Shown here piece by piece: positions 9,057 to 17,241 of a stretch of DNA of 64,000 nt (within the stretch, counting starts at the first letter, position 1; each line of letters starts with the position of its first letter). The notes beneath the pieces were generated by a model. The model saw only the letters and a list, made by a program, of their open reading frames with translations, was not told the DNA's origin and searched no databases. Origin of the DNA: Cupriavidus basilensis (GTDB lineage Bacteria > Pseudomonadota > Gammaproteobacteria > Burkholderiales > Burkholderiaceae); assembly GCF_000832305.1 (NCBI RefSeq), contig NZ_CP010537.1, positions 2,666,001 to 2,730,000 of the forward strand. Direction: 5' to 3'. A program made the translations under genes and the position numbers.

Positions 9057-10202
9057 TCAAGCCGGGGCGTTGGGCGTAGAGGCGGAGCCCATGGCGGCCT
9101 CCAGCGCGGGCAGGTTGCCCTCGCCGAAGCCATGGTAGTTGTCGCGCTGGACGATTTCGAAGAAGAACTCGCCGGCCTCGCGGCGGGCAAAGGCTTGCAG
9201 GAAGGCCTCGCGCGTGCCGTCGGCGCGCAGCGCGCCGTCCACCAGGATGCCGTAGCGCCGCAAGGCCGCCAGATCCAGCCCGTGGCCCGGCACGCGCGCA
9301 TCGACAGTGTCGTAGTAGGCCGCGGGCGGCTCGACAAAGCGCACGCCGTTGCGCGCCAGGGCGGCGGCGCTGGCCACCAGGTCGTCAGTCGCCAGCGCGA
9401 TGTGCTGGATGCCTTCGCCGTGATGCCCTGACAGGTAGTGCTCCATCTGGTCGTGGCGCTGCGTGCCTTTCTCATAGATCGGGATGCGGATCAGGCCGCA
9501 GGGCGAGAGCAGCACGCGGGAATCGCTCGCGACATGCCAGCCGGCATTGACCTCATGGATCTCGCGAAAGCCCAGCACCTTGCGATAGAAATCGAGCCAC
9601 TCTTCCAGATGCCCGGGGTCGACCGCCTGCGTCACGTGATCCACGCGGGCCAGGCCGGCGCCAGCGGTAGTGGCGGCGGTATCCGTGGCGGCATGCGCCA
9701 GCGCGCGGAAATCCACGTCGTAGATGGAGATGTCGCCCACGTCGCCGGGCCGCCCCTCCTTGCCGCGCCAGCGGTCGATAAAGTAGATGATGGAGCGGCC
9801 AATGCCCTGGATGGCCGGGATATTCAGCTCCATCGGGCCGACCGTGCCGGCCTCGAACGGCCATGCGCCGGCATCGACCGCGCGCGCGAATGCCGTGGCG
9901 GCATCGTTGACGCGGATGCCGACCGCGCAGATCGAGAGGCCGTATTCGGAGGCATAGCGGGTGGCGAAGGAATCCGGCTCCGCGTCAACGATGAAATTCA
10001 TCTCGCCCTGGCGGAACAGCTTCACGTTCTTGTGCCGGTGCTGGGCAATGGCATGAAAGCCGAAACGCTCGAAGGTGCGCCCAAGCGCCGCGGGATCGGG
10101 GGACGCAAATTCGACGAACTCATAACCCATGATGCCCAGCGGGTTCTCCCAAGGCTGGAAATCGTCGGCGCGCGGCGAAAAAACGTCTGCCGGTCGGCTC
10201 AT
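9057..10202 (-). CDS. 4-hydroxyphenylpyruvate dioxygenase-like VOC enzyme
   Basis: This 381-residue protein matches HPPD along its length, including the NPLGIMGYEFVEFASP opening. The non-haem Fe(II) triad is visible: His189 (VDHVTQAV), His267 (GIQHIALA) and Glu349 (FFFEIVQRDNYHGFGEGN). HPPD converts 4-hydroxyphenylpyruvate to homogentisate. The homologous C-terminal half of QuiC1 dehydratases has the same fold, and this gene sits in a shikimate-type cluster that also holds such a QuiC1 gene (19125). A role in tyrosine breakdown is therefore the default, but a dehydroshikimate-related role is possible. No homogentisate 1,2-dioxygenase lies nearby. It is divergent from the AroE-like gene. Confidence 0.8.
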   Translation of the reverse strand: MSRPADVFSPRADDFQPWENPLGIMGYEFVEFASPDPAALGRTFERFGFHAIAQHRHKNVKLFRQGEMNFIVDAEPDSFATRYASEYGLSICAVGIRVNDAATAFARAVDAGAWPFEAGTVGPMELNIPAIQGIGRSIIYFIDRWRGKEGRPGDVGDISIYDVDFRALAHAATDTAATTAGAGLARVDHVTQAVDPGHLEEWLDFYRKVLGFREIHEVNAGWHVASDSRVLLSPCGLIRIPIYEKGTQRHDQMEHYLSGHHGEGIQHIALATDDLVASAAALARNGVRFVEPPAAYYDTVDARVPGHGLDLAALRRYGILVDGALRADGTREAFLQAFARREAGEFFFEIVQRDNYHGFGEGNLPALEAAMGSASTPNAPA

Positions 10203-10516
10203 GTCTGCTCCTTTTTATGTGGTCCGTGGTGGCTGCGGGTGTTAGCCATCATAGCAAGGGCCATCGCTTCGCTCTAGCCCGAGTGCCGTGCCGCCTTGGC
10301 GCCGTGCCGGGGTCGGCCGGCGGCAGCCGAAGCGTAGCCGGCGCCCCGCGCGCCAACAATGGGAGCGCCCCGGCCTGTCGCGCTATTCGTGCGCCAGCGC
10401 GCGATGAACGCACCAATTATGGGTAAACCCTTAGCTTCGATGCCATCCCCGCAAAATGGTCTCATCCACCGGGGCAAACCCGAATTCCGCCCCATAAGCG
10501 CGCACATACGTCCGCC

Positions 10517-10537
10517 TATCGCGCATAGTGCGCATTG
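10517..10537. promoter_or_regulatory. candidate operator GCGCA-TAG-TGCGC in the hppD-like/aroE-like divergent promoter
   Basis: The 453-bp divergent region 10203-10655 contains no gene. Within it, TATC-GCGCA-TAG-TGCGC-ATTG is an inverted repeat with 5-bp arms (10521-10533). It matches closely spaced sites upstream of the MFS gene (14287-14299) and between the iclR and quiC1 genes (19054-19066), which suggests one regulator for the whole cluster. It lies about 120 bp upstream of the aroE-like start. Confidence 0.5.
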
Positions 10538-10655
10538 CACCTCTTGGTTTGCCTCATTTCACCCCTTAAGCTTGTGCTACCCACCTCTCTTCCGCCTTGC
10601 GGAACAAACCGCAATAAGCAGCAAGTAACAAGTAACAGGCAACACGGACACCACC

Positions 10656-11489
10656 ATGATCGACGGCAAGACCACCCTCATCGCGCATATCGGCTACCCC
10701 ACTGAGTCCTTCAAGGCGCCGATGATCTACAACCCCTGGTTCGCGCAGCGCGGCATCAATGCCGTCGTGGTGCCCATGGGCCTGAAAGCCGAGCACTTCG
10801 CCGATGGCTTGCGCACGCTGTTCCGGCTGACCAACCTGCGCGGCGCGCTCATCACCATGCCGCACAAGGTTTCCACCATGGAACTGGTGGACGCGCTTAC
10901 GCCGACGGCCCGCATCGCGGGCGCCTGCAACGCGGTACTGCTGCGCGACGACGGCACCTTGCTCGGCGATCAGTTCGATGGCGCGGGCTTCGTGCGCGGC
11001 ATCCAGCGCAAAGGCTGCCAGCTGGAGGGCGCCAGCGTGCTGGTGTCCGGCTGCGGCGGCGTGGGCTCGGCCATTGCCGCTTCGCTGGCCGGCGCCGGCG
11101 TGGCGCGGCTAGGCCTGTTCGATGCGCGCGACGCCTCGGCGCAGGCACTGGCCGCGCGGCTGCAGGCGCACTACCCGCAATTGCAGGTCGGCACGGGCTC
11201 GAACGATCCTGCCGGCTACCAGCTGGTGGTCAACGCCACGCCACTGGGCATGAACGAGGACGATCCCCTGCCCTTCGACGTCAGCCGCATCGACCCGCAA
11301 GCCTGGGTGGGCGAGGTGGTGATGAAGACGGAGTACACGCCTTTGCTGCGCGCGGCGCTGGAGCGCGGCTGCCAGGTCCAGGTGGGCACCGACATGCTGT
11401 TCGAGATGATTCCCGCCTATCTTGAATTCTTTGGTTTTGGCACGGCGACAGCCGAGGAACTGCGCGCCGTTGCCAGGATCGCTTATTGA
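10656..11489 (+). CDS. shikimate/quinate dehydrogenase-like protein (AroE superfamily)
   Basis: This 277-residue NAD(P)-dependent dehydrogenase has the AroE two-domain layout. The catalytic lysine Lys71 is in ITMPHKVS, and the glycine-rich nucleotide loop is SGCGGVGSAI (131-140). The usual substrate motif Asn-Thr-Asp-Gly is replaced by Gln-Phe-Asp-Gly (106-109): the catalytic Asp is kept but the Asn-Thr pair is lost. The C-terminal Gln/Gly motif is also altered (VGTDMLFEMIPAYLEFFGF). This points to a paralogue (SdhL/YdiB-like) used in catabolism rather than the biosynthetic AroE. It may oxidise shikimate or quinate to the 3-dehydro acids used by QuiC1. Expression is probably from the 10.2-10.65 kb promoter. 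Confidence 0.82.
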   Translation: MIDGKTTLIAHIGYPTESFKAPMIYNPWFAQRGINAVVVPMGLKAEHFADGLRTLFRLTNLRGALITMPHKVSTMELVDALTPTARIAGACNAVLLRDDGTLLGDQFDGAGFVRGIQRKGCQLEGASVLVSGCGGVGSAIAASLAGAGVARLGLFDARDASAQALAARLQAHYPQLQVGTGSNDPAGYQLVVNATPLGMNEDDPLPFDVSRIDPQAWVGEVVMKTEYTPLLRAALERGCQVQVGTDMLFEMIPAYLEFFGFGTATAEELRAVARIAY

Positions 11490-11522
11490 ACACCGCTGTC
11501 TTGCTGTCGAACAAGCAACGCG

Positions 11523-11975
11523 TTATTTGGCCGGCGCGCCCGCCAGTTTTGCGGCGATGAACTGCAACGCCAGCCCGTACCCCTGGATGCCGAAGCCCGC
11601 CATCACCGCCTCCGCGATATCCGACAGGTAGGAGTGATGGCGGAACGCCTCGCGCTTGTGGACATTCGAGATATGCACCTCGACGAAGGGGATGGCGACC
11701 CCGGCAAACGCATCGCGGATCGCCACGCTGGTATGGGTGAAGGCGCCCGGATTGATCAGGATAAAGCTGACGCCTTCGGTGCGCGCTGCGTGGATGCGAT
11801 CGACGATGGCGCCCTCATGGTTGCTCTGGAAGCAGGCCAGGGACAAACCCAGATGGCCGGCCTGCTGGCGCAGGCTGGCCTCGACATCGGCTAGCGTGGC
11901 CGAGCCATAGATCTGCGGCTCGCGCGTGCCCAGCAGGTTCAGGTTGGGCCCGTTCAGGACGAGTACGGATTTCAT
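11523..11975 (-). CDS. aroQ: type II 3-dehydroquinate dehydratase
   Basis: This 150-residue enzyme interconverts 3-dehydroquinate and 3-dehydroshikimate. ATG 11975 is preferred over an ATG 21 bp upstream because GAGGA is well spaced before it and the length then matches the family. Signatures seen: [20 protein letters not shown], active-site Tyr23 (QIYG), [12 protein letters not shown] and the catalytic His101 in [12 protein letters not shown]. It is convergent with the AroE-like gene (33-bp gap). In this catabolic setting it would link quinate to the dehydroshikimate dehydratase. Type II enzymes are used both in biosynthesis and in quinate breakdown (QuiB/QutE). Confidence 0.93.
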   Translation of the reverse strand: MKSVLVLNGPNLNLLGTREPQIYGSATLADVEASLRQQAGHLGLSLACFQSNHEGAIVDRIHAARTEGVSFILINPGAFTHTSVAIRDAFAGVAIPFVEVHISNVHKREAFRHHSYLSDIAEAVMAGFGIQGYGLALQFIAAKLAGAPAK

Positions 11976-12052
11976 GGTGGTTCCTCTGTTTTTCACTGAT
12001 GGGTCAGGTTGATTGCTGCCGGCCGGTTGCCGCTGGCTGGAAGACGCCCGGC

Positions 12053-13105
12053 TCAGGCGTCCACCGTCTCGACAATGCGCCCGCTGCGCGCAGCTTCGGC
12101 GATGGCTTCGGTCACGCGCAGATTCTGCAGCCCGTCATGCACGGTGACAAGCGGCGCGGCAGCGCCGCGGATCACATCGCAGAAATGCGCGAGCTGGCGC
12201 GCGAGCGGGTCCTCGCGCGTGAGCTCGACCACGCTGGCCTGGAAGGGCTTGAACCACGAGCGGTCCTGGTCGTGCGCATAGATCTTGAGCCGCATGGTCG
12301 GCACCGCGAGCGAGCCGCGCGTGCCGGCGATCACATAGCAATCCTCGTCCGGATAGCTGGCATAGTCCGCGTTCTCCCGCGAAGTCTGCTCCCAGCTGCG
12401 CGCCGAAGCCGCGCTATCGGACAACATGAACGTGCCGAGCGCGCCGTTGGCAAAGCGCAGGTTGACCGCCACCGTGTCCTCGACCGGAAACTGCCGCGCG
12501 GCGTTCGACGCCATTGCCTGCACAGCCACGATCTCGCCGCACAAGGCCCGCAGGTTGCCGATCTCGTGAATCATGTTGATCAGGATCGGCCCACCGCCGC
12601 TCTGGCGGCGCCACGGCGCCGCCGCGAAGTAGTCATCGGGCTTGCAGAACATCGCCGTGCCAACCACCGCCACGGGCGTGCCCAGCACGCCTTGCTGCAC
12701 GATTTCGCGTGCACGGGCCAGCAGCGGGCTGTGCGCGCGGTGATGGCCGACCAGCAGCTTTGCATTGGCCGCCTCGGCTGCCCGGCGCAGGCGCATGCCC
12801 TCCTCCAGGCTGTGCGCCACGGGCTTTTCAATCAGCGCCGCAACGCCCGCGCGCAAGCAGGCCAGCGCGTCTGCCACATGCAGCTTGTTTGGCGTGGCGA
12901 GGATCACGCCATCGAGCCGTTGCGCTGCAAGGAGTGCATCTAGCGAAGCGTACAAGGGCACGCCCGTAGCGCGCGCCACCTCGGCCGCTTCCGCTGCGGG
13001 GTCGGCAATGGCGGCCAGCTCGCAGGCCGGGCTGGCCTGCACCAGTTCCATATGGCGGCGGCCAATCAGGCCGGCGCCGGCAATGCCGATTCTGAGCTTT
13101 GTCAT
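12053..13105 (-). CDS. Gfo/Idh/MocA family oxidoreductase
   Basis: This 350-residue NAD(P)-dependent dehydrogenase has an N-terminal Rossmann loop ([10 protein letters not shown], residues 6-15), the cofactor motif EKPVAHS at 93-99 with the conserved Lys, and a C-terminal alpha/beta substrate domain. ATG 13105 is used because the longer frame adds a proline-rich start outside the fold. Its neighbours are aroQ downstream (same strand, 77 bp away) and a divergent LysR regulator. In a shikimate/quinate cluster it may oxidise a cyclitol, quinate or a related hydroxy acid, but the family is broad and the substrate is not readable from the sequence. Confidence 0.85.
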   Translation of the reverse strand: MTKLRIGIAGAGLIGRRHMELVQASPACELAAIADPAAEAAEVARATGVPLYASLDALLAAQRLDGVILATPNKLHVADALACLRAGVAALIEKPVAHSLEEGMRLRRAAEAANAKLLVGHHRAHSPLLARAREIVQQGVLGTPVAVVGTAMFCKPDDYFAAAPWRRQSGGGPILINMIHEIGNLRALCGEIVAVQAMASNAARQFPVEDTVAVNLRFANGALGTFMLSDSAASARSWEQTSRENADYASYPDEDCYVIAGTRGSLAVPTMRLKIYAHDQDRSWFKPFQASVVELTREDPLARQLAHFCDVIRGAAAPLVTVHDGLQNLRVTEAIAEAARSGRIVETVDA

Positions 13106-13185
13106 GTGCTGTGCTGGTGAGGGATGAGCGCGGGGTGAGCCCCGCATCCGGCCGCCTGGACAGGGGCCATCAGCACAGCGTACTG

Positions 13186-13204
13186 TTATACGTCGATACG
13201 ATAA
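13186..13204. promoter_or_regulatory. LysR-type operator TTAT-N11-ATAA
   Basis: TTATACGTCGATACGATAA is a perfect TTAT-N11-ATAA inverted repeat containing the T-N11-A core of LysR regulator sites. It lies in the short divergent promoter between the Gfo/Idh gene and the LysR gene, ending 9 bp before the LysR start, as expected for an autoregulatory and activating site. Confidence 0.65.
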
Positions 13205-13213
13205 TCAGGCGTC

Positions 13214-14173
13214 ATGGAAACTCACAATGTCCCATTGGCGAACAATGACCCCTTCCTCCGGGATCTACGCCTGTTCTGCACCGTGGCCCGGCGCGCCAGT
13301 TTTATCGCCGGCGCCAACGAGATGGGCCTGTCCGCCGCGCATGTGAGCAAGCGCATCGCCACTCTCGAGGCCATGCTCGGCGTCAAATTGTTCCACCGCA
13401 CCACGCGCCGTGTCAGCGTGACCGCCGACGGTGAAGCGGCCTTCCTATGGGCGCAGAAGATCCTGGATGACGTCGAGGGCATGCTGGAAGCGGTTGGCGG
13501 CGCAAGTGCAGGGCCACGGGGCCTGCTGCGCATCAGCACCAGCTTGCGGCTCGGGCGCGACCACCTCTGCCCGGCGCTGTCCCTGCTGCGCCAGCGCCAT
13601 CCCGCGCTCGAAGTCTGGCTGGAACTGCTGGACCGCCGCGTCGACCTGATCGCCGAGAACTTCGACCTCGACATTCGCGTGGGCGAAGTCCAGGAACCCC
13701 ACCTGATTGCCCACAAGATCGCCCCGGGCAGCCGCATCCTGTGCGCCGCGCCCGCCTACCTGGCCCGGCACGGCCAGCCCCGGACTCTCGCGGAACTGGC
13801 ACGGCACGACTGCCTGCCCTTTCGCGACCGCGACCAGCGCTTCGGGGTATGGCGCATGGCCGGGCCCAACGGCATGGAAACCGTCAAGATCACGGGGCCC
13901 ATGGCCTCCAACCACAGCGATATCGTGCGCCAATGGGCACACGAAGGCTACGGCATCATCATGGCCTCGATATGGGACGTGGCCAGCAGCATCCGCAGCG
14001 GCGCGCTGGTGCGCGTGCTGCCCGCGTACCACCAGCCGGCCGACGTATGGGCGGTGACCACCGCGCGCGCCTCGGGCGCGGCCAAGATGCGGGCCTGCAT
14101 CGATTTCCTCAAAGCGCAGCTAACGCAAGGACCGCACGCACTGGCAACCACCCTGGAATCCGAAGTGGAGTAG
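13214..14173 (+). CDS. LysR-family transcriptional regulator
   Basis: This 319-residue protein has an N-terminal winged helix-turn-helix (about residues 14-73, including FCTVARRASFIAGANEMGLSAAHVSKRIATLE) and a type-2 periplasmic-binding-like effector domain from about residue 98. It is transcribed divergently from the Gfo/Idh dehydrogenase across a 108-bp region carrying a TTAT-N11-ATAA box. It likely activates that gene (and perhaps aroQ) in response to a pathway intermediate. The effector is unknown; a hydroaromatic acid is the obvious guess from the neighbours. Confidence 0.9.
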   Translation: METHNVPLANNDPFLRDLRLFCTVARRASFIAGANEMGLSAAHVSKRIATLEAMLGVKLFHRTTRRVSVTADGEAAFLWAQKILDDVEGMLEAVGGASAGPRGLLRISTSLRLGRDHLCPALSLLRQRHPALEVWLELLDRRVDLIAENFDLDIRVGEVQEPHLIAHKIAPGSRILCAAPAYLARHGQPRTLAELARHDCLPFRDRDQRFGVWRMAGPNGMETVKITGPMASNHSDIVRQWAHEGYGIIMASIWDVASSIRSGALVRVLPAYHQPADVWAVTTARASGAAKMRACIDFLKAQLTQGPHALATTLESEVE

Positions 14174-14282
14174 CGTGCGCCACGCGGGGAATGGGAGCGA
14201 ACGGACATCAACGCGTTCCGACCTCTCTTTGCAACGGATTGGAGGTGTCATCCCGCTGGTAGAAACCCGGCTTTTGCGCGCG

Positions 14283-14304
14283 TATCGCGCAGTCTGCGCG
14301 AATA
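14283..14304. promoter_or_regulatory. candidate operator GCGCA-GTC-TGCGC upstream of the MFS symporter
   Basis: An inverted repeat TAT-C-GCGCA-GTC-TGCGC-GAATA lies about 80 bp before the symporter start, with the core at 14287-14299. The outer bases also pair (TAT with ATA). It repeats the element seen upstream of the AroE-like gene and near iclR/quiC1. Confidence 0.55.
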
Positions 14305-14383
14305 GCGCGCCAATTGTGAGAATTCGCCTTGTCGACGATCAAGGGATCGCTTAATTTCCAGCCAACAATGACTGGAGACGAAA

Positions 14384-15796
14384 TTGGCTACTACCCTCAA
14401 TGACCGTGACCTGCACGGCAAGCGCCAGACCAAGAAGGCGACCGCGAGCGGCTGGATCGGCTCGGCACTCGAGTACTACGACTTCTTCATCTATGCGACC
14501 GCGGCGTCGCTGATCTTCCCCCAGATTTTCTTCCCCTCGGGCAATCCCAAGGTCGCCATCGTTGCTTCGCTGGCAACCTACGGTGTCGGCTATATCGCCC
14601 GGCCCATCGGCGCCCTCTTCCTGGGCCACTGGGGCGACACCCACGGGCGCAAGAACGTACTGGTGCTGTGCATGTTCCTGATGGGCTTCTCGACCGTGGC
14701 AGTCGGCCTGCTGCCGACCTACAGCCAGGTTGGCATGCTCGCCCCGGTGCTCCTGGTTATCCTTCGCCTGATCCAGGGCTTCGCGGTCGCCGGTGAAATC
14801 TCCGGCGCCAGCTCGATGATCCTGGAGCATGCGCCGTTCGGGCGCCGCGGCTACTACGCCAGCTTCACGCTCCAGGGCGTGCAGGCCGGCCAGATCCTGG
14901 CCGCCGCGGTCTTCCTGCCGCTTGCCTACTACATGCCGTCGGACGCGTTCAATGCCTGGGGCTGGCGCATTCCCTTCCTGCTGAGCGCCGTCGTGCTGGT
15001 GGCAGGCTTCGTCATCCGCCGCGAAGTCTCCGAGACCCCGGCGTTTGCCAAGGAAGCCAAGGCCGGCGAAGTGGTGCGTTCGCCCATCATCGAAGCCTTC
15101 AAGTTCAGCTGGCCCGACATGATCCGCGTGGTGTGCATGGCCCTGATGAACGTGATCCCGGTGGTAGCCACGATCTTCGGTGCGGCCTATGCGGTACAGC
15201 CGGCGTACGGTGTCGGCTTCGACAAGAGCCTATACCTGTGGATTCCGGTGGCAGGCAATATCCTCGCGGTGGTGGTCATTCCAATTGTCGGCAACCTGTC
15301 CGACAAGATCGGCCGCAAGCCGCCGATCGTCATTGGCGCGCTTAGCTCGGGGTTGCTTTCCTTCCTCTATCTCTACGCCATCAGCATCCATAACGTGCCG
15401 CTTGCCATCGTGGCATCGCTGCTGATGTGGGGCATCGTCTACCAGGGCTACAACGCGATTTTCCCGAGCTTCTTCCCCGAGTTGTTCCCGACACGCTCGC
15501 GCGTGTCGGCCATGGCCATCGCGCAGAATATCGGCACCGCCGTCACCGCCTTGCTTCCCGCGCTGTTCGCCACCGTGGCACCTCCGGGATCGGCCAATAT
15601 CCCGCTGACGATCGGCGCGATTACCTTCGCCGTGACGATCGTTGCAGCCCTGGCCGCCCTGAGCGCCCGCGAAACCCACCGCATCCGCATGAGCGAACTC
15701 GGCGAGCCCAACGCTGTTCCCATGGACAAGCAGGACTACGACCGGCTGCGCGCCGAGGCCATGGGCGAGGCAAAGGTGGTCCGGGCGGCCGCCTGA
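14384..15796 (+). CDS. MFS metabolite:H+ symporter (ShiA/ProP-like)
   Basis: This 470-residue inner-membrane transporter has 12 predicted membrane segments. The start is TTG at 14384: GGAGA sits 8 bp before it and there is no in-frame ATG before the fold begins. The metabolite:H+ symporter signature is clear (GSALEYYDFFIYATAASLIF, then GHWGDTHGRKNVLV between TM2 and TM3, and RLIQGFAVAGEISGAS). Relatives carry shikimate, dicarboxylates, proline/betaine or alpha-ketoglutarate. With the surrounding dehydroshikimate enzymes, shikimate or quinate uptake is the best inference. The porin downstream may supply the outer-membrane step. Confidence 0.88.
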   Translation: MATTLNDRDLHGKRQTKKATASGWIGSALEYYDFFIYATAASLIFPQIFFPSGNPKVAIVASLATYGVGYIARPIGALFLGHWGDTHGRKNVLVLCMFLMGFSTVAVGLLPTYSQVGMLAPVLLVILRLIQGFAVAGEISGASSMILEHAPFGRRGYYASFTLQGVQAGQILAAAVFLPLAYYMPSDAFNAWGWRIPFLLSAVVLVAGFVIRREVSETPAFAKEAKAGEVVRSPIIEAFKFSWPDMIRVVCMALMNVIPVVATIFGAAYAVQPAYGVGFDKSLYLWIPVAGNILAVVVIPIVGNLSDKIGRKPPIVIGALSSGLLSFLYLYAISIHNVPLAIVASLLMWGIVYQGYNAIFPSFFPELFPTRSRVSAMAIAQNIGTAVTALLPALFATVAPPGSANIPLTIGAITFAVTIVAALAALSARETHRIRMSELGEPNAVPMDKQDYDRLRAEAMGEAKVVRAAA

Positions 15797-15955
15797 GCGC
15801 ACCACAGCCTGGCCAGGGAGCACAGAGCGGCCGGTCCGGCGCGGACCAGCGCTCTCTGAGGCCAGGTTCCACCTCCGTCGCCCGTGACCGATATGCACTT
15901 GTTGGCGATATCGGCGATATCACGGCCCATCACGCTCCTTTCACCTGATGCCGGT

Positions 15956-16074
15956 GCGATCGCACGCGCCCAAGGGGGCCCGCTTCCGCGAAAACGCCGA
16001 AACGCAACAGCGCGATCGAATCAAATCGAATTACCAAACCCACGTCTTAAAAAAATCAATATCAATATTGATAT
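15956..16074. promoter_or_regulatory. two palindromes in the porin promoter/leader
   Basis: The 309-bp gap 15797-16105 holds no gene. It contains a perfect 12-bp palindrome GTGCGATCGCAC (15956-15967) and a perfect 16-bp palindrome ATATCAATATTGATAT (16059-16074) inside an AT-rich patch 31 bp before the porin start. The AT-rich block contrasts with the GC-rich surroundings. A 9-bp direct repeat GGCGATATC occurs twice at 15906-15923. The palindromes look like operator sites; the proteins that bind them are unknown. Confidence 0.5.
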
Positions 16075-16105
16075 CCACATGAAAAGTATCTGGAGGAGTA
16101 TCGAC

Positions 16106-17167
16106 ATGAACAAGAAAGCCGCCGCCCTGCTCGTTCTCGGGAGCGCCGCCCTGCCCGCATTCGCCCAGCAATCCGGCGTCACCCTGTATGGTCTCGTCGA
16201 CACCACCATCCGCTATTCCACCCACGCGAACGCCGCCGGCAACAGCAAGTGGGAGATGACCGATGGCGAACTCACCGGCAGCCGCTGGGGCCTGCGCGGC
16301 ACCGAAGATCTCGGCAACAACCTGAAGGCCTTTTACATCCTCGAATCGGGTTTCAGCCCGGATACCGGCAGCAGCCAGCAAGGCGGCCGCCTGTTCGGGC
16401 GCACCGCGGTGATCGGCCTGGACGGCGATTACGGCAAGCTTGCGCTGGGCCGGCAATACACGCTCGCCCACGAAATCCTGTCCTCCTACGAGGCCATGGC
16501 CTTCGCCAACAACTCCATCGTCGGCTACCAGGGCGGCAACTACACCGGCCTGCGCTACGACAACACCATCAAGTACATCAAGTCGTTCGGCGGGCTGCAG
16601 GCGGCGGCAGCCTATACCTTCGGCGAGGTCGCGGGCAGCATCAAGGCCAGCAACGCCAGTGCCGGCTCGCTGGTCTACAGCACCGGGCCCATCGAGGTTG
16701 GCGCTGTCTACCAGGTCACGCACGATGTCTCCTCCGCCTTCTTCGGCGCCGTGCCGGCCGCGCAGGCCAGCAAGCAAACCGTGTGGGGCCTGGGAGGTAC
16801 CTGGAAGGCGTCGCGCGCGCAGTATTACCTGGGCTATACCAACAACCGCCTGGATGTGGCCGACTACCGCAACAACGTGGGCTATATCGGCACGCGCGTG
16901 AATATCACCGAGGCTTTCAGCTTTATCGGCACCTTCCAGTACGACTGGCTCAAGCATGCCGGCGAGAGCGGCAAGCGCATGACCACCGCGGGCATGCTGG
17001 ACTACAACTTCAGCAAGCGCACGGACGTCTATGTGGCAGTGGACTACACCCACCTGAGCGGCGCCTGGATCCCGCTGAACAGCTCGCCAGCCTTCAACAA
17101 CAGCGGCAATATGTTCGGCAACACGACCCGGCTGGGCTTCATGGCCGGCCTGCGCCATAAGTTCTGA
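16106..17167 (+). CDS. Gram-negative porin (Burkholderiales Porin_4 / OmpC-like)
   Basis: This 353-residue outer-membrane beta-barrel starts at ATG 16106, preceded by GGAGGAG. The Sec signal MNKKAAALLVLGSAALPAFA is cleaved before QQSGVTLYGLVDTTIRY, the hallmark opening of this family. SRWGLRGTEDLG, GRLFGRTAVIGLDG, LALGRQYT and the C-terminal strand ending in ...GLRHKF with terminal Phe (BAM signal) are all present. It lies between the MFS symporter and an AEC transporter, so it probably admits the same organic acids across the outer membrane. Confidence 0.93.
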   Translation: MNKKAAALLVLGSAALPAFAQQSGVTLYGLVDTTIRYSTHANAAGNSKWEMTDGELTGSRWGLRGTEDLGNNLKAFYILESGFSPDTGSSQQGGRLFGRTAVIGLDGDYGKLALGRQYTLAHEILSSYEAMAFANNSIVGYQGGNYTGLRYDNTIKYIKSFGGLQAAAAYTFGEVAGSIKASNASAGSLVYSTGPIEVGAVYQVTHDVSSAFFGAVPAAQASKQTVWGLGGTWKASRAQYYLGYTNNRLDVADYRNNVGYIGTRVNITEAFSFIGTFQYDWLKHAGESGKRMTTAGMLDYNFSKRTDVYVAVDYTHLSGAWIPLNSSPAFNNSGNMFGNTTRLGFMAGLRHKF

Positions 17168-17214
17168 GGCGCGTAGCCGGACATGAACTGGCAAGCAGAC
17201 AAGCCGGCAAGCAT

Positions 17215-17238
17215 ACCGACAAGAACACCGACAAGACT
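17215..17238. repeat. 12-bp tandem repeat just before the AEC transporter gene
   Basis: ACCGACAAGAAC is followed directly by ACCGACAAGACT, ending three bases before the transporter start codon. A looser GGCAAGC repeat precedes it. This is noncoding leader sequence. Confidence 0.7.
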
Positions 17239-17241
17239 CGC

